From positions 1 to 9,338 of the forward strand of contig CAZTEB010000038.1 in NCBI GenBank assembly GCA_964612735.1: a stretch of DNA of 9,338 bases, written 5' to 3'. Within the stretch, counting starts at the first letter, position 1; each line of letters opens with the position of its first letter. Below the pieces are notes generated by a model that saw only the letters and a program-made list of their open reading frames with translations, ran no database searches and had not been told where the DNA came from. A program made the translations under genes and the position numbers. Positions 1 to 4,997 of the stretch are shown here, in pieces. This stretch comes from CAZTEB01 sp964612735 (GTDB taxonomy: Bacteria > Patescibacteriota > Microgenomatia > UBA1400 > PJMF01).

Positions 1-23
1 AACCCTCTTCTCTGTTCTCTCAC

Positions 24-521
24 TCACTGTTCGTCATCCGCGTTAGACGCCGCATCATCTCCAGACTGAAAATCAGAGGTCGCACCCCCTCTTCTCAAGC
101 CAAACCCGTTTCTCTCTCCCCTACGACCAAGACCAAAACCAAATCGTCTCCCTCTATCTTGAGAGTCGTCATCAGTTTGTACATCCTCTCCTCGACCAAG
201 ACCAAACGAACGATCAGCCTTTCTTTGAGCAGCAGTCGGGAACCTTGGCCAAGAAGCATCATCCCCCTGTTCTTGCCTAGCTCCTCTAGCCCTAGCATTT
301 CTAAACACCCCATCGACTAGGTCCTGAGCATATGTTGGTTCCTCTTCGACACCCTGATCATCTCCATTAAACAACCCAATCATAAAAGCTGATTGCTCCC
401 TAGCAAAACTAACAGGCTCGTCTTCAAAAACTAAGCCAAGGTCATGTCTATCGGAGGTTTGCTGTGCCAGTTTAGTGATTTCTCGTGAGTTGAATTGTGA
501 CTTATAGTCTTCATTATTCAT
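24..521 (-). CDS. Gly/Arg-rich, largely disordered protein of unknown function
   Basis: I do not recognise a family. The 165-residue product has no signal peptide, membrane segment or cysteine. It is very rich in D, E, Q, R and G and is probably mostly disordered. The N-terminal third (about 1-55) is the only part that looks foldable. The C-terminal part carries a repeated Phe-Gly-Leu-Gly-Arg motif: FGLGRGE at 106-112, FGFGLGRRGE at 127-136 and FGLRRGG at 140-146, embedded in acidic linkers. The repeat is visible in the DNA as two near-identical stretches near 123-147 and 193-213. The ATG at 521 is chosen because AAGGAGA lies about 7 nt upstream, the clearest Shine-Dalgarno in this part of the window. 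The FG/RGG-like composition could suit RNA or protein binding, but that is a guess. No terminator is visible in the 23 bases left downstream. Confidence 0.7.
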   Translation of the reverse strand: MNNEDYKSQFNSREITKLAQQTSDRHDLGLVFEDEPVSFAREQSAFMIGLFNGDDQGVEEEPTYAQDLVDGVFRNARARGARQEQGDDASWPRFPTAAQRKADRSFGLGRGEDVQTDDDSQDRGRRFGFGLGRRGERNGFGLRRGGATSDFQSGDDAASNADDEQ

Positions 522-604
522 ACTACATCTCCTTACTATTTCTTGTTTATATCTAACCTAGAAGGTTGTAGACGTTACTACCTCGAAGTGTACCTCTACC
601 CCAC

Positions 605-640
605 CATTTGTCAAGCGAGCTGATCAAACAAATGTCAGCT
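605..640 (+). other. Overlapping, mutually exclusive inverted repeats upstream of the tRNA-like element
   Basis: CATTTGT (605-611) is complementary to ACAAATG (628-634), and AGCTGA (618-623) is complementary to TCAGCT (635-640). The order is x, y, x', y', and the loops are too short for both helices to stack together, so only one could form at a time. This might be a small RNA switch in a leader, or chance. The rest of 522-676 shows no gene. It should hold the leftward promoter of the 24-521 gene, and TATAAG at 660-665 is a possible -10 for the tRNA-like element, but no good -35 is visible. Confidence 0.25.
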
Positions 641-676
641 AAATGTAAGATTGCTCCGCTATAAGCTGGCGTACGT

Positions 677-744
677 GGGCCGGGTTTTGGTAGCAGTTTG
701 GACTTACCATTCCGAATTTGCGGGTTCGAATCCCGTCCGGTCCA
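677..744 (+). ncRNA. tRNA-like element with acceptor and T arms but no normal D arm
   Basis: Bases 677-683 (GGGCCGG) pair with 737-743 (CCGGTCC) over 7 bp with one G-U. A 5-bp T stem (720-724 with 732-736) closes a canonical TTCGAAT loop, and A744 is a plausible discriminator base. No CCA is encoded (CAT follows). Only 36 nt lie between acceptor and T stem, about five fewer than normal. They contain a D-loop-like TTGGTAGC (687-694), but no D stem can be paired. The remaining hairpin is 695-702 with 711-718 around the 8-nt loop CTTACCAT. A 7-nt loop reading would give U33 and anticodon UAC (Val), but with a mismatched stem and an unusual C37. The antisense strand reads W-T-G-R-D-S-N-P-Q, which I recall from spurious ORFs antisense to tRNAs. 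It may be a decayed tRNA-Val, a tRNA-like RNA or a remnant attachment site. The overlapping leftward ORF at 553-897 is treated as a shadow. Confidence 0.6.
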
Positions 745-758
745 CATAGCAAAAACTG

Positions 759-786
759 TTGACAAAATGGAAAAAAAAGATAGTAT
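759..786 (+). promoter_or_regulatory. Sigma70-type promoter for the predicted small RNA
   Basis: A perfect -35 TTGACA (759-764) is followed by a 16-nt A-rich spacer and a -10-like TAGTAT (781-786, 4 of 6 consensus bases). The expected start is near 793, which is exactly where the segment complementary to the tRNA-like element begins. It lies only 15 nt downstream of that element, and no open reading frame follows on this strand. Confidence 0.55.
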
Positions 787-792
787 TGAACT

Positions 793-858
793 TGGTAAGT
801 CCAAATAGTGTTCCAGAATCAAATTCGGACAAAACAACTCGCGCAAGCGGGTTTTTTT
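793..858 (+). ncRNA. Predicted ~66-nt small RNA complementary to the tRNA-like anticodon arm
   Basis: The RNA is bounded by a promoter-predicted start near 793 and a terminator ending at about 858, with no ORF between. Bases 793-805 are the exact reverse complement of 697-709 (13 nt), and 820-829 the exact reverse complement of 711-720 (10 nt). Together they cover both halves of the anticodon-arm hairpin of the upstream tRNA-like element and leave out only T710. The order is swapped relative to a simple antisense: the 5' segment pairs with the 5' half. Alone, the RNA can fold 799-802 with 827-830 plus an imperfect extension, leaving 793-798 single-stranded. Those bases match most of the target loop CTTACCA. 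Read-through from the tRNA-like element could include it in a longer transcript. Existence as an RNA is inferred, not shown. Confidence 0.45.
838..858 (+). terminator. Rho-independent terminator, probably bidirectional
   Basis: CTCGC (838-842) pairs with GCGGG (847-851) around a GCAA tetraloop. Seven T (852-858) follow, and two A-T pairs can extend the stem. On the other strand the same hairpin is followed by TTGTTTTG, so it could also terminate the leftward gene that ends at 881. Confidence 0.8.
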
Positions 859-880
859 GTGAGACAGCAACCTCAAGAAC

Positions 881-1522
881 TTATTCGCTGACTGCAACCA
901 ATACTCGAGAAAGCTGATACAAATCCTCTGGACTCAACGGACCGTCGTGATCAAGCCATCCTTTAGGACAGTCGGCGAGTCCTTGTATCAACGGTTGCTC
1001 TTCATCTGGAAGGAACACACCCAAGTTCTCAGGGACAGGCAACGAGGCTGGGCTAAGATACACAAACCACTCTTCATCTGTGCCAGGGATGACATCTCCA
1101 CCCTTGTTAACATTGACTACTGAAGCTGCATCAGAAAATGGTATGCCTAGCTGTGCCATTGCATACCTGATTGCGATATCAATAAAGTGAGTTCTATCAG
1201 ATTCCTGAACAGTGAAGTCTATTCCGGATGCGAGGTCGTTCTCTGGGTCAAACTCATATACATCACTAGCTACTCTTCCCAACTCATACAACAACTCAGG
1301 TGTATCTTGAAAAGCTGCCAGATACGACAGCACAAAAACATTATGCATATCTTGCGTAGTCAAGAGAACGGGCTCCTCACTGCCTGCAACCTTGACTAAG
1401 AAACCATACTGCCAGTTACCACTTCCATACTTATCATCACACCAAGCTTCAAAATCAGCTCGCTGGGATCCTAGACATCGAACGCCACCGATAATAGTTG
1501 TGTTTTCTCTCGAGATAGGCAT
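881..1522 (-). CDS. Hypothetical acidic soluble protein
   Basis: I do not recognise a family. The 213-residue product is acidic, has no signal peptide or membrane segment, and looks like a folded cytoplasmic protein rather than a chance ORF: hydrophobic and charged residues alternate, and few residues are low-complexity. Notable stretches are WCDDKYGSGNWQYGFLVKV (27-45), a helical LTTQDMHNVFVLSYLAAF (54-71), THFIDIAIRYAMAQLGIPF (111-129) and EEWFVYLSP (150-158). Four cysteines are scattered and form no metal-site pattern. The ATG at 1522 has AAGGTG about 12 nt upstream, a weak and distant Shine-Dalgarno. The gene stands alone and ends at a terminator (838-858) shared with the convergent small-RNA region. 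The nearest in-line neighbour is the 24-521 gene, beyond the tRNA-like element. Confidence 0.7.
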   Translation of the reverse strand: MPISRENTTIIGGVRCLGSQRADFEAWCDDKYGSGNWQYGFLVKVAGSEEPVLLTTQDMHNVFVLSYLAAFQDTPELLYELGRVASDVYEFDPENDLASGIDFTVQESDRTHFIDIAIRYAMAQLGIPFSDAASVVNVNKGGDVIPGTDEEWFVYLSPASLPVPENLGVFLPDEEQPLIQGLADCPKGWLDHDGPLSPEDLYQLSRVLVAVSE

Positions 1523-1621
1523 GTCATTATTTTACACCTTTTCCACACTCATTTACTATAGGATTTTCAACATAATATTATAAGATGTAACTGTGTATAA
1601 CATTCACCCTCATGTTCGCCA

Positions 1622-1641
1622 ATTTCCGAACACAACCCAAA
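1622..1641. repeat. Copy 1 of a 20-nt intergenic repeat
   Basis: The sequence ATTTCCgAACACAACCCaAA matches 3047-3066 at 18 of 20 positions (lower case marks differences). Both copies lie between divergently transcribed genes. Confidence 0.4.
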
Positions 1642-1780
1642 GCCAAATGTGGACGAATAACTCCCCCATTCATCACTAAAAAACTAACCCTTGACCCTGT
1701 TGAGAGTACTCTGCTACGTTGAAGTATAGATACATGATGTTTGACCCATTCCTCATGGAGATACATCAAGTACCCATCAC

Positions 1781-1813
1781 TATACTAAGAGTACCTAGGG
1801 CTGCCTGCCCAGA
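1781..1813 (+). promoter_or_regulatory. Putative -10 box and leader hairpin of the HTH gene
   Basis: TATACT (1781-1786) would start a transcript near 1793, giving a leader of about 36 nt. In the leader GGGC (1798-1801) can pair with GCCC (1807-1810), followed by the Shine-Dalgarno region of the gene at 1829. No convincing -35 is seen at the right distance. Confidence 0.35.
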
Positions 1814-1828
1814 GGAAAGGACCACTAC

Positions 1829-2137
1829 ATGCCAGATACGCACGTAGCACCAGCAGATGATCAAGTCACAGGGGCAGCTCCAGCAGATGCAGCTGAAGAG
1901 GATCGAAAGACTGGCCGAGCCGATGACGCCAGCAAGCTCAACATCAATAATCTACCAGACTTATTGACAGTTCGTGAGGTTGCCGACTTACTCAGAGTCT
2001 CTCCCCTAACCATTAAGCGCTGGGGCAAACGAGGCAAGTTACCAGCAATCAGGATTAATTCCAGAGGTGACAGACGCTACAAGAAGGAAGCTGTGCTGTG
2101 GCTACTTGGAGTGAGCTCCGGAGCTGACGAAGAGTAA
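1829..2137 (+). CDS. Excisionase/MerR-family helix-turn-helix DNA-binding protein
   Basis: The 102-residue protein has an acidic, Ala/Asp-rich, probably disordered N-terminus (1-38) and one winged helix-turn-helix of the excisionase/HTH_17 type at about 45-95. The typical core is LLTVREVADLLRVSPLTIKRW, followed by a short turn, GKLPAIRI, the wing, and RRYKKEAVLWLL. Proteins of this class bind DNA as small regulators or recombination directionality factors. No integrase is in view, so a transcriptional role is the more economical reading. The ATG at 1829 is preceded by AGGAAAGGA ending 7 nt upstream, a good Shine-Dalgarno. Its last 36 bases overlap the 3' end of the convergent glycosyltransferase gene, and no terminator lies between them. 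Its target is unknown; the palindromes upstream of murL and the 20-nt repeats are candidate sites only by proximity. Confidence 0.85.
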   Translation: MPDTHVAPADDQVTGAAPADAAEEDRKTGRADDASKLNINNLPDLLTVREVADLLRVSPLTIKRWGKRGKLPAIRINSRGDRRYKKEAVLWLLGVSSGADEE

Positions 2138-2887
2138 TTCTCTCACCACCAACCAAACAAATACCACCAACCGCAACTGCCGCCTCCACCGCCAAGGCTG
2201 CGTCACCAATCGAAATAACCACTCAAACCCTAGTCGTTCAATGATACTAGGCGTCTCGGGAACTCGACCCACTATATAGTCTGCCGCTCCCCCAATGACC
2301 ATGGCTACTCGAGCCCCATTTTTCTCAAGTGTAGCTCGATGGCGAAGCAGCCATTCCTCCTGATGTGGCGCTCCAAACGCAACTAGAACAACCGCTGGTT
2401 TAATCCGCTTGATAGTGGCAGTGATCTGCTCGTCTTCACCCTTGGTGGGCTTCGAAACATCTATATGTCCTTCCAGCCAAGTGACGTGTTCACCAAGTTG
2501 AGCTACTTCAGAGGGGGTGTAACCCTGACCACCAACGAGTAACACAGACTGATTCTGCCGACTAGCTTCTTTGATGAGCCAGGCCGCCACTTCTCTACCC
2601 GTGATCCGCTCTGCCAAAGGTTGCGCTTTACCAAACCAACTCAATACTCGAGATGCCCAGATGAGCCCAACACCATCGGGCAACAGCAGATCTGCCTGCT
2701 GTAGTTTGGTCATAAATGATCTAGTTTGAAAAGCTTGGACAACCTGCTCGGGGTTTGGGGTAAAGACGATCGTAGTCGAGTTTGGGCGTTTTAGACGATC
2801 TGCCAACAATTCTAGCAGAGCTGTCTTTGATTTGCTAAAAAGATCTAGATCAAATAATTGGCTTGATATATCATTCTTTTTTGGCAT
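2102..2887 (-). CDS. WecG/TagA/CpsF-family glycosyltransferase (GT26)
   Basis: The 261-residue length is usual for the family. These enzymes transfer a sugar such as N-acetylmannosamine or a uronic acid from its UDP-donor to a lipid-linked acceptor in teichoic-acid, capsule or enterobacterial-common-antigen synthesis, at the inner face of the membrane. Visible family motifs in order: FTPNPEQVV (42-50), LLLPDGVGLIWASR (67-80) with the conserved Asp71, ERITGREV (93-100), LLVGG (116-120), VAFGAPHQEEWL (169-180), and GGAADYIVGRVPETP (199-213). The C-terminal extension is Arg/Trp-rich, then hydrophobic (FEWLFRLVTQPWRWRRQ at 221-237, then VVFVWLVVRELLFV). It is probably the membrane-attached appendage that completes the active site. 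The exact sugar and acceptor cannot be read from sequence. The start ATG (2887) has only a weak GAGA upstream. The 3' end overlaps the convergent HTH gene by 36 nt. Its neighbours murL and murD2 are also envelope genes. Confidence 0.92.
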   Translation of the reverse strand: MPKKNDISSQLFDLDLFSKSKTALLELLADRLKRPNSTTIVFTPNPEQVVQAFQTRSFMTKLQQADLLLPDGVGLIWASRVLSWFGKAQPLAERITGREVAAWLIKEASRQNQSVLLVGGQGYTPSEVAQLGEHVTWLEGHIDVSKPTKGEDEQITATIKRIKPAVVLVAFGAPHQEEWLLRHRATLEKNGARVAMVIGGAADYIVGRVPETPSIIERLGFEWLFRLVTQPWRWRRQLRLVVFVWLVVRELLFVSSGAHSK

Positions 2888-3046
2888 TTTTATCTCTATT
2901 TTTTAGTTTTAGCAACCGAATAGCACCCCAAGATCTACCTCTGTATTGTCGCTAAATTTGTCTTTTTTGTGAATCCCGAACTGAGAAAGTGGTAGCCAAA
3001 CTTTTTTATTCGCTTTTTCTTCGGTTTAGCTCACTTTTTAGTCACG

Positions 3047-3066
3047 ATTTCCAAACACAACCCGAA
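3047..3066. repeat. Copy 2 of the 20-nt intergenic repeat
   Basis: ATTTCCaAACACAACCCgAA matches 1622-1641 at 18 of 20 positions. An A-rich tract follows it. Confidence 0.4.
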
Positions 3067-3138
3067 AAAAAATGGCATCTCCGCTATGCTGCTTGAGCCA
3101 ACTACAGTCCGCTCTTCCGGGCATTCTTTACAAATCAT

Positions 3139-3156
3139 CATATTGAACACAATATG
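3139..3156. repeat. Inverted repeat, 7-bp arms with 4-nt spacer
   Basis: CATATTG (3139-3145) and CAATATG (3150-3156) are perfect inverted arms around AACA. A weaker one, AATAC-ATAC-GTATT, lies at 3190-3203. Either may be an operator half-site pair for a dimeric regulator or a hairpin. No T-tract follows, so they are not terminators. Confidence 0.45.
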
Positions 3157-3226
3157 TCTTGATTATATTCGTTTTTTAAAGAAATATGTAATACATACGT
3201 ATTCTTGATGTTTGAAAGTGAACACA

Positions 3227-3240
3227 CTGAGCGCGCTCAG
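3227..3240. promoter_or_regulatory. Perfect 14-bp palindrome upstream of murL, candidate operator
   Basis: CTGAGCGCGCTCAG is perfectly self-complementary. It ends 61 nt before the murL -10 box, in otherwise AT-rich DNA. Position and symmetry suit a binding site of a dimeric regulator. Function is inferred. Confidence 0.4.
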
Positions 3241-3301
3241 CTAGCACCCCAGTGGATTTCATATCCTATAACTAGTAGTTCCAACTGTCGATTGCAGCTC
3301 G

Positions 3302-3307
3302 TATAAT
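3302..3307 (+). promoter_or_regulatory. murL -10 box, placed for a leaderless mRNA
   Basis: A consensus TATAAT lies 6 nt before the ATG at 3314, so transcription should start at or next to the start codon. No Shine-Dalgarno fits in between. The -35 at 17 nt spacing (TTCCAA, 3279-3284) is weak. Confidence 0.6.
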
Positions 3308-3313
3308 GCCAGT

Positions 3314-4747
3314 ATGAGCAGTTCAGACACTTCATTTTCAGCGCTCAGAGAGCAACACTCAGCTCTCACTTATCGTTCATATTCGTACCGAGTTACGCGG
3401 GATGGATTGGAGCTTACATTTGAGCTTGCTCTTGAGCCCAACACCATCTTCACACCTCGAGTAGTGATCCACGGCGTCACCCAAGAAATGGTAGATGCTA
3501 TTCCCGAGGTCGAACTACGTACCTACGTCTTTCATCTGGGACTAGCCGAACTTCCCAGCTACTGGAAAGCGGCCTGTCCTCCCCTGGTGAAGATCGAGGC
3601 TGGCTCACTCAGCCCCGACCAAATCGAGTGGTGGCACGACCTCTTCATCAAAGGACTCGGCGAGTTTTTCTTCGTCAATGACATTGATCCTAGTCAAGAT
3701 GATGTGCTGAAGATACAAGCAGCTACCAGTGATCAACAACCCAAGGCTTCTGACATGCACCAGAGAAGCTCTCGAGAGGACTATCAGCGAGTACTGCTTC
3801 CAATTGGTGGTGGTAAAGACTCGGCTGTAACGCTCGACATCATGACCCAACTACTTCCTAAGGAAAGCCTGGGAGCAGTGCTCCTCAACCCCACCCAAGC
3901 TGCTATAGACATCACTACAGTCAGCGGCATCGAACCAATCATCACCATCAGCAGAACTATCGATCCTAAACTTCTCGAGTTGAACGCGCAAGGCTATCTC
4001 AATGGTCATACGCCATTCTCAGCCTACCTGGCTTTCTTGACAGTGTTCGTGGGCAGAGTATTTGACTACGACGCGATTGCCGTCTCGAATGAGCGTAGCG
4101 CCAACCAGGGCAACATCGAGTTCCACGGCCAGAACATCAACCATCAGTACTCGAAGAGCTTTGCTTTCGAACAGTCATTTGTGTCATATGCTTCCAAGTT
4201 TCTAGCAAGTTCGCCTTATTACTTCTCATTCTTGAGGCCACTCTACGAAGTGCAGATAGCTCAGTTGTTCGCTCGATCAGCTAAGAAAGAGTCAAGATAC
4301 CTCGAGAGTTTTCGCAGTTGCAACCGAGGTCACGCCACCAACAGCTGGTGTGGCGACTGTGCTAAGTGCTTGTTTGCATTCGTGATCCTCTATCCATTTG
4401 TTGATGAAGACGAACTAGTTGCCGCTTTCGGCCAGAATCTATTTGAACGCGACGATCTAATTCCTACAGCATTTGACTTAGTGGGCAAAGGGCCTCACAA
4501 GCCACTAGACTGCGTAGGTATGTATGAGGAAAGTTTGGCTGCCTATTACTTAAGCTATCAAAAGGTTAAGAAAGATACCAAAAGGTTAAGTACTATGCTT
4601 TCTGAAATCTATACCAAAGTGATACAAAAGGTTAACAATATAGAACAAGAGACTCAAAAGATACTACGTGGATGGGATAACGAACATGGATTGCCTCCCA
4701 GGTTTGAGAAGATGTTGAGGGAAGAGCTTTTCCCTAACGAGGAATAG
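3314..4747 (+). CDS. murL: MurL-type UDP-MurNAc-L-Ala-L-Glu epimerase
   Basis: MurL converts the terminal L-Glu of UDP-MurNAc-L-Ala-L-Glu to D-Glu with ATP, probably by carboxylate adenylation, in the cytoplasmic phase of peptidoglycan synthesis. It works after a MurD2 ligase and replaces glutamate racemase. The 477-residue protein has an N-terminal beta-rich region (about 1-155), then a PP-loop ATP pyrophosphatase core with LLPIGGGKDSAVTLDIM (161-177), the NERSANQGN segment (259-267), and a cysteine cluster at C336, C346, C349 and C352 (WCGDCAKCLFAF), as in known MurL proteins. A 40-60 residue tail with a charged helix follows. The call is strengthened by the MurD-like ligase 250 nt downstream. 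The start is fixed by the TATAAT 6 nt upstream (leaderless). The 3' end (from about 4500) is more AT-rich and holds three copies of an 11-nt repeat. A general PP-loop enzyme is the alternative. Confidence 0.88.
   Translation: MSSSDTSFSALREQHSALTYRSYSYRVTRDGLELTFELALEPNTIFTPRVVIHGVTQEMVDAIPEVELRTYVFHLGLAELPSYWKAACPPLVKIEAGSLSPDQIEWWHDLFIKGLGEFFFVNDIDPSQDDVLKIQAATSDQQPKASDMHQRSSREDYQRVLLPIGGGKDSAVTLDIMTQLLPKESLGAVLLNPTQAAIDITTVSGIEPIITISRTIDPKLLELNAQGYLNGHTPFSAYLAFLTVFVGRVFDYDAIAVSNERSANQGNIEFHGQNINHQYSKSFAFEQSFVSYASKFLASSPYYFSFLRPLYEVQIAQLFARSAKKESRYLESFRSCNRGHATNSWCGDCAKCLFAFVILYPFVDEDELVAAFGQNLFERDDLIPTAFDLVGKGPHKPLDCVGMYEESLAAYYLSYQKVKKDTKRLSTMLSEIYTKVIQKVNNIEQETQKILRGWDNEHGLPPRFEKMLREELFPNEE
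4559..4635 (+). repeat. Three copies of CAAAAGGTTAA inside the 3' end of murL
   Basis: Identical 11-mers lie at 4559-4569, 4579-4589 and 4625-4635. The first and third read CAA AAG GTT in frame. The second is shifted (ACC AAA AGG TTA), so this is a DNA-level repeat and not a protein repeat. The reverse complement ACCTTTTGT recurs just after the stop codon (4753-4761). Confidence 0.6.
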
Positions 4748-4915
4748 CCGATACCTTTTGTCTACACGCCTGACGGCAGCCTACCATGTGTTTTTGACTG
4801 ATATAGTAGTGGAAGATTAGGAAAAAATAGTACAAGTGCGAATCAAGCGCAAACAATGCTTCTGAATGTCCTGATCCGCTGACTGGCGGAGAAGGTTCTG
4901 AAGAAGTACTTGTTG

Positions 4916-4935
4916 CCTGCCTACCGGTAGGCAGG
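4916..4935. repeat. Perfect 20-bp palindrome, probable interspersed repeat
   Basis: CCTGCCTACCGGTAGGCAGG is fully self-complementary and lies between murL and murD2. In the antisense direction it reads L-P-T-G-R-Q-A, a string I recall from spurious ORFs in Patescibacteria genomes, which suggests a multi-copy element. A hairpin TCCGC-TGACTG-GCGGA lies just upstream (about 4875-4890). No T-tract follows, so it is not an intrinsic terminator. Related but broken sequence (GCAGCCTACC) lies near 4776-4785. Confidence 0.7.
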
Positions 4936-4963
4936 GAGTGTGAAGTCAACTAATTAGAAAAAG

Positions 4964-4980
4964 AACAAATACAATTTGTT
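4964..4980 (+). promoter_or_regulatory. Hairpin overlapping a -10-like box upstream of murD2
   Basis: AACAAAT (4964-4970) and ATTTGTT (4974-4980) form a perfect 7-bp inverted repeat around ACA. TACAAT (4970-4975, 5 of 6 bases of TATAAT) sits on it, with a weak -35. A start near 4982 would leave a 16-nt leader with no Shine-Dalgarno. Confidence 0.35.
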
Positions 4981-4997
4981 TAAAAACCCTTCAACTT

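Larger units (their letters stand above)
1523..1828. other. Divergent intergenic region, no convincing gene
   Basis: This AT-rich stretch separates the leftward gene ending at 1522 from the rightward gene starting at 1829. On the minus strand there is a TATAAT at 1579-1574 without a good -35, and a TATAGT nearer the start. On the plus strand TATACT (1781-1786) is the best -10. A small leftward ORF (1578-1769) has no Shine-Dalgarno or family resemblance and is not called. One copy of a 20-nt repeat lies at 1622-1641. Confidence 0.6.
2888..3313. other. Divergent intergenic region rich in palindromes
   Basis: This 426-nt gene-free stretch separates the leftward glycosyltransferase and the rightward murL. 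It holds T-rich tracts (about 2960-3020), the second copy of the 20-nt repeat (3047-3066), three inverted repeats (3139-3156, 3190-3203, 3227-3240) and the murL -10 box (3302-3307). I find no ORF with start signals and no RNA family I recognise. The length is large for a compact genome. Confidence 0.6.

Noticed and set aside
677..858. tmRNA or T-box interpretation of the tRNA-like region
   Set aside because: The two acceptor strands are only 68 nt apart, there is no tmRNA-type 5' domain or tag reading frame, and no T-box consensus or downstream aminoacyl-tRNA synthetase gene is present.
553..897. Leftward ORF of 114 codons containing W-T-G-R-D-S-N-P-Q
   Set aside because: It is the antisense reading of the tRNA-like element and the terminator region, overlaps the end of the 881-1522 gene, and its 'GRDSNPQ' string is a known kind of spurious tRNA-antisense translation.
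1567..1594. Possible dif/XerCD site
   Set aside because: TTTCAACATAA resembles one Xer arm of dif, but the other arm does not match after a 6-nt spacer, and no Xer gene or integrated element is seen.
1578..1769. Leftward ORF of 63 codons in the intergenic region
   Set aside because: It has no Shine-Dalgarno, no domain, and unusual composition. It is likely a chance ORF.
4765..4794. Intrinsic terminator after murL
   Set aside because: ACAC and GTGT flank a 20-nt loop before TTTTT. A 4-bp stem with so large a loop is too weak to call.
4734..4949. Leftward ORF of 71 codons with 'LPTGRQA'
   Set aside because: It is the antisense translation of the palindrome and the murL-murD2 spacer, with no start signals.
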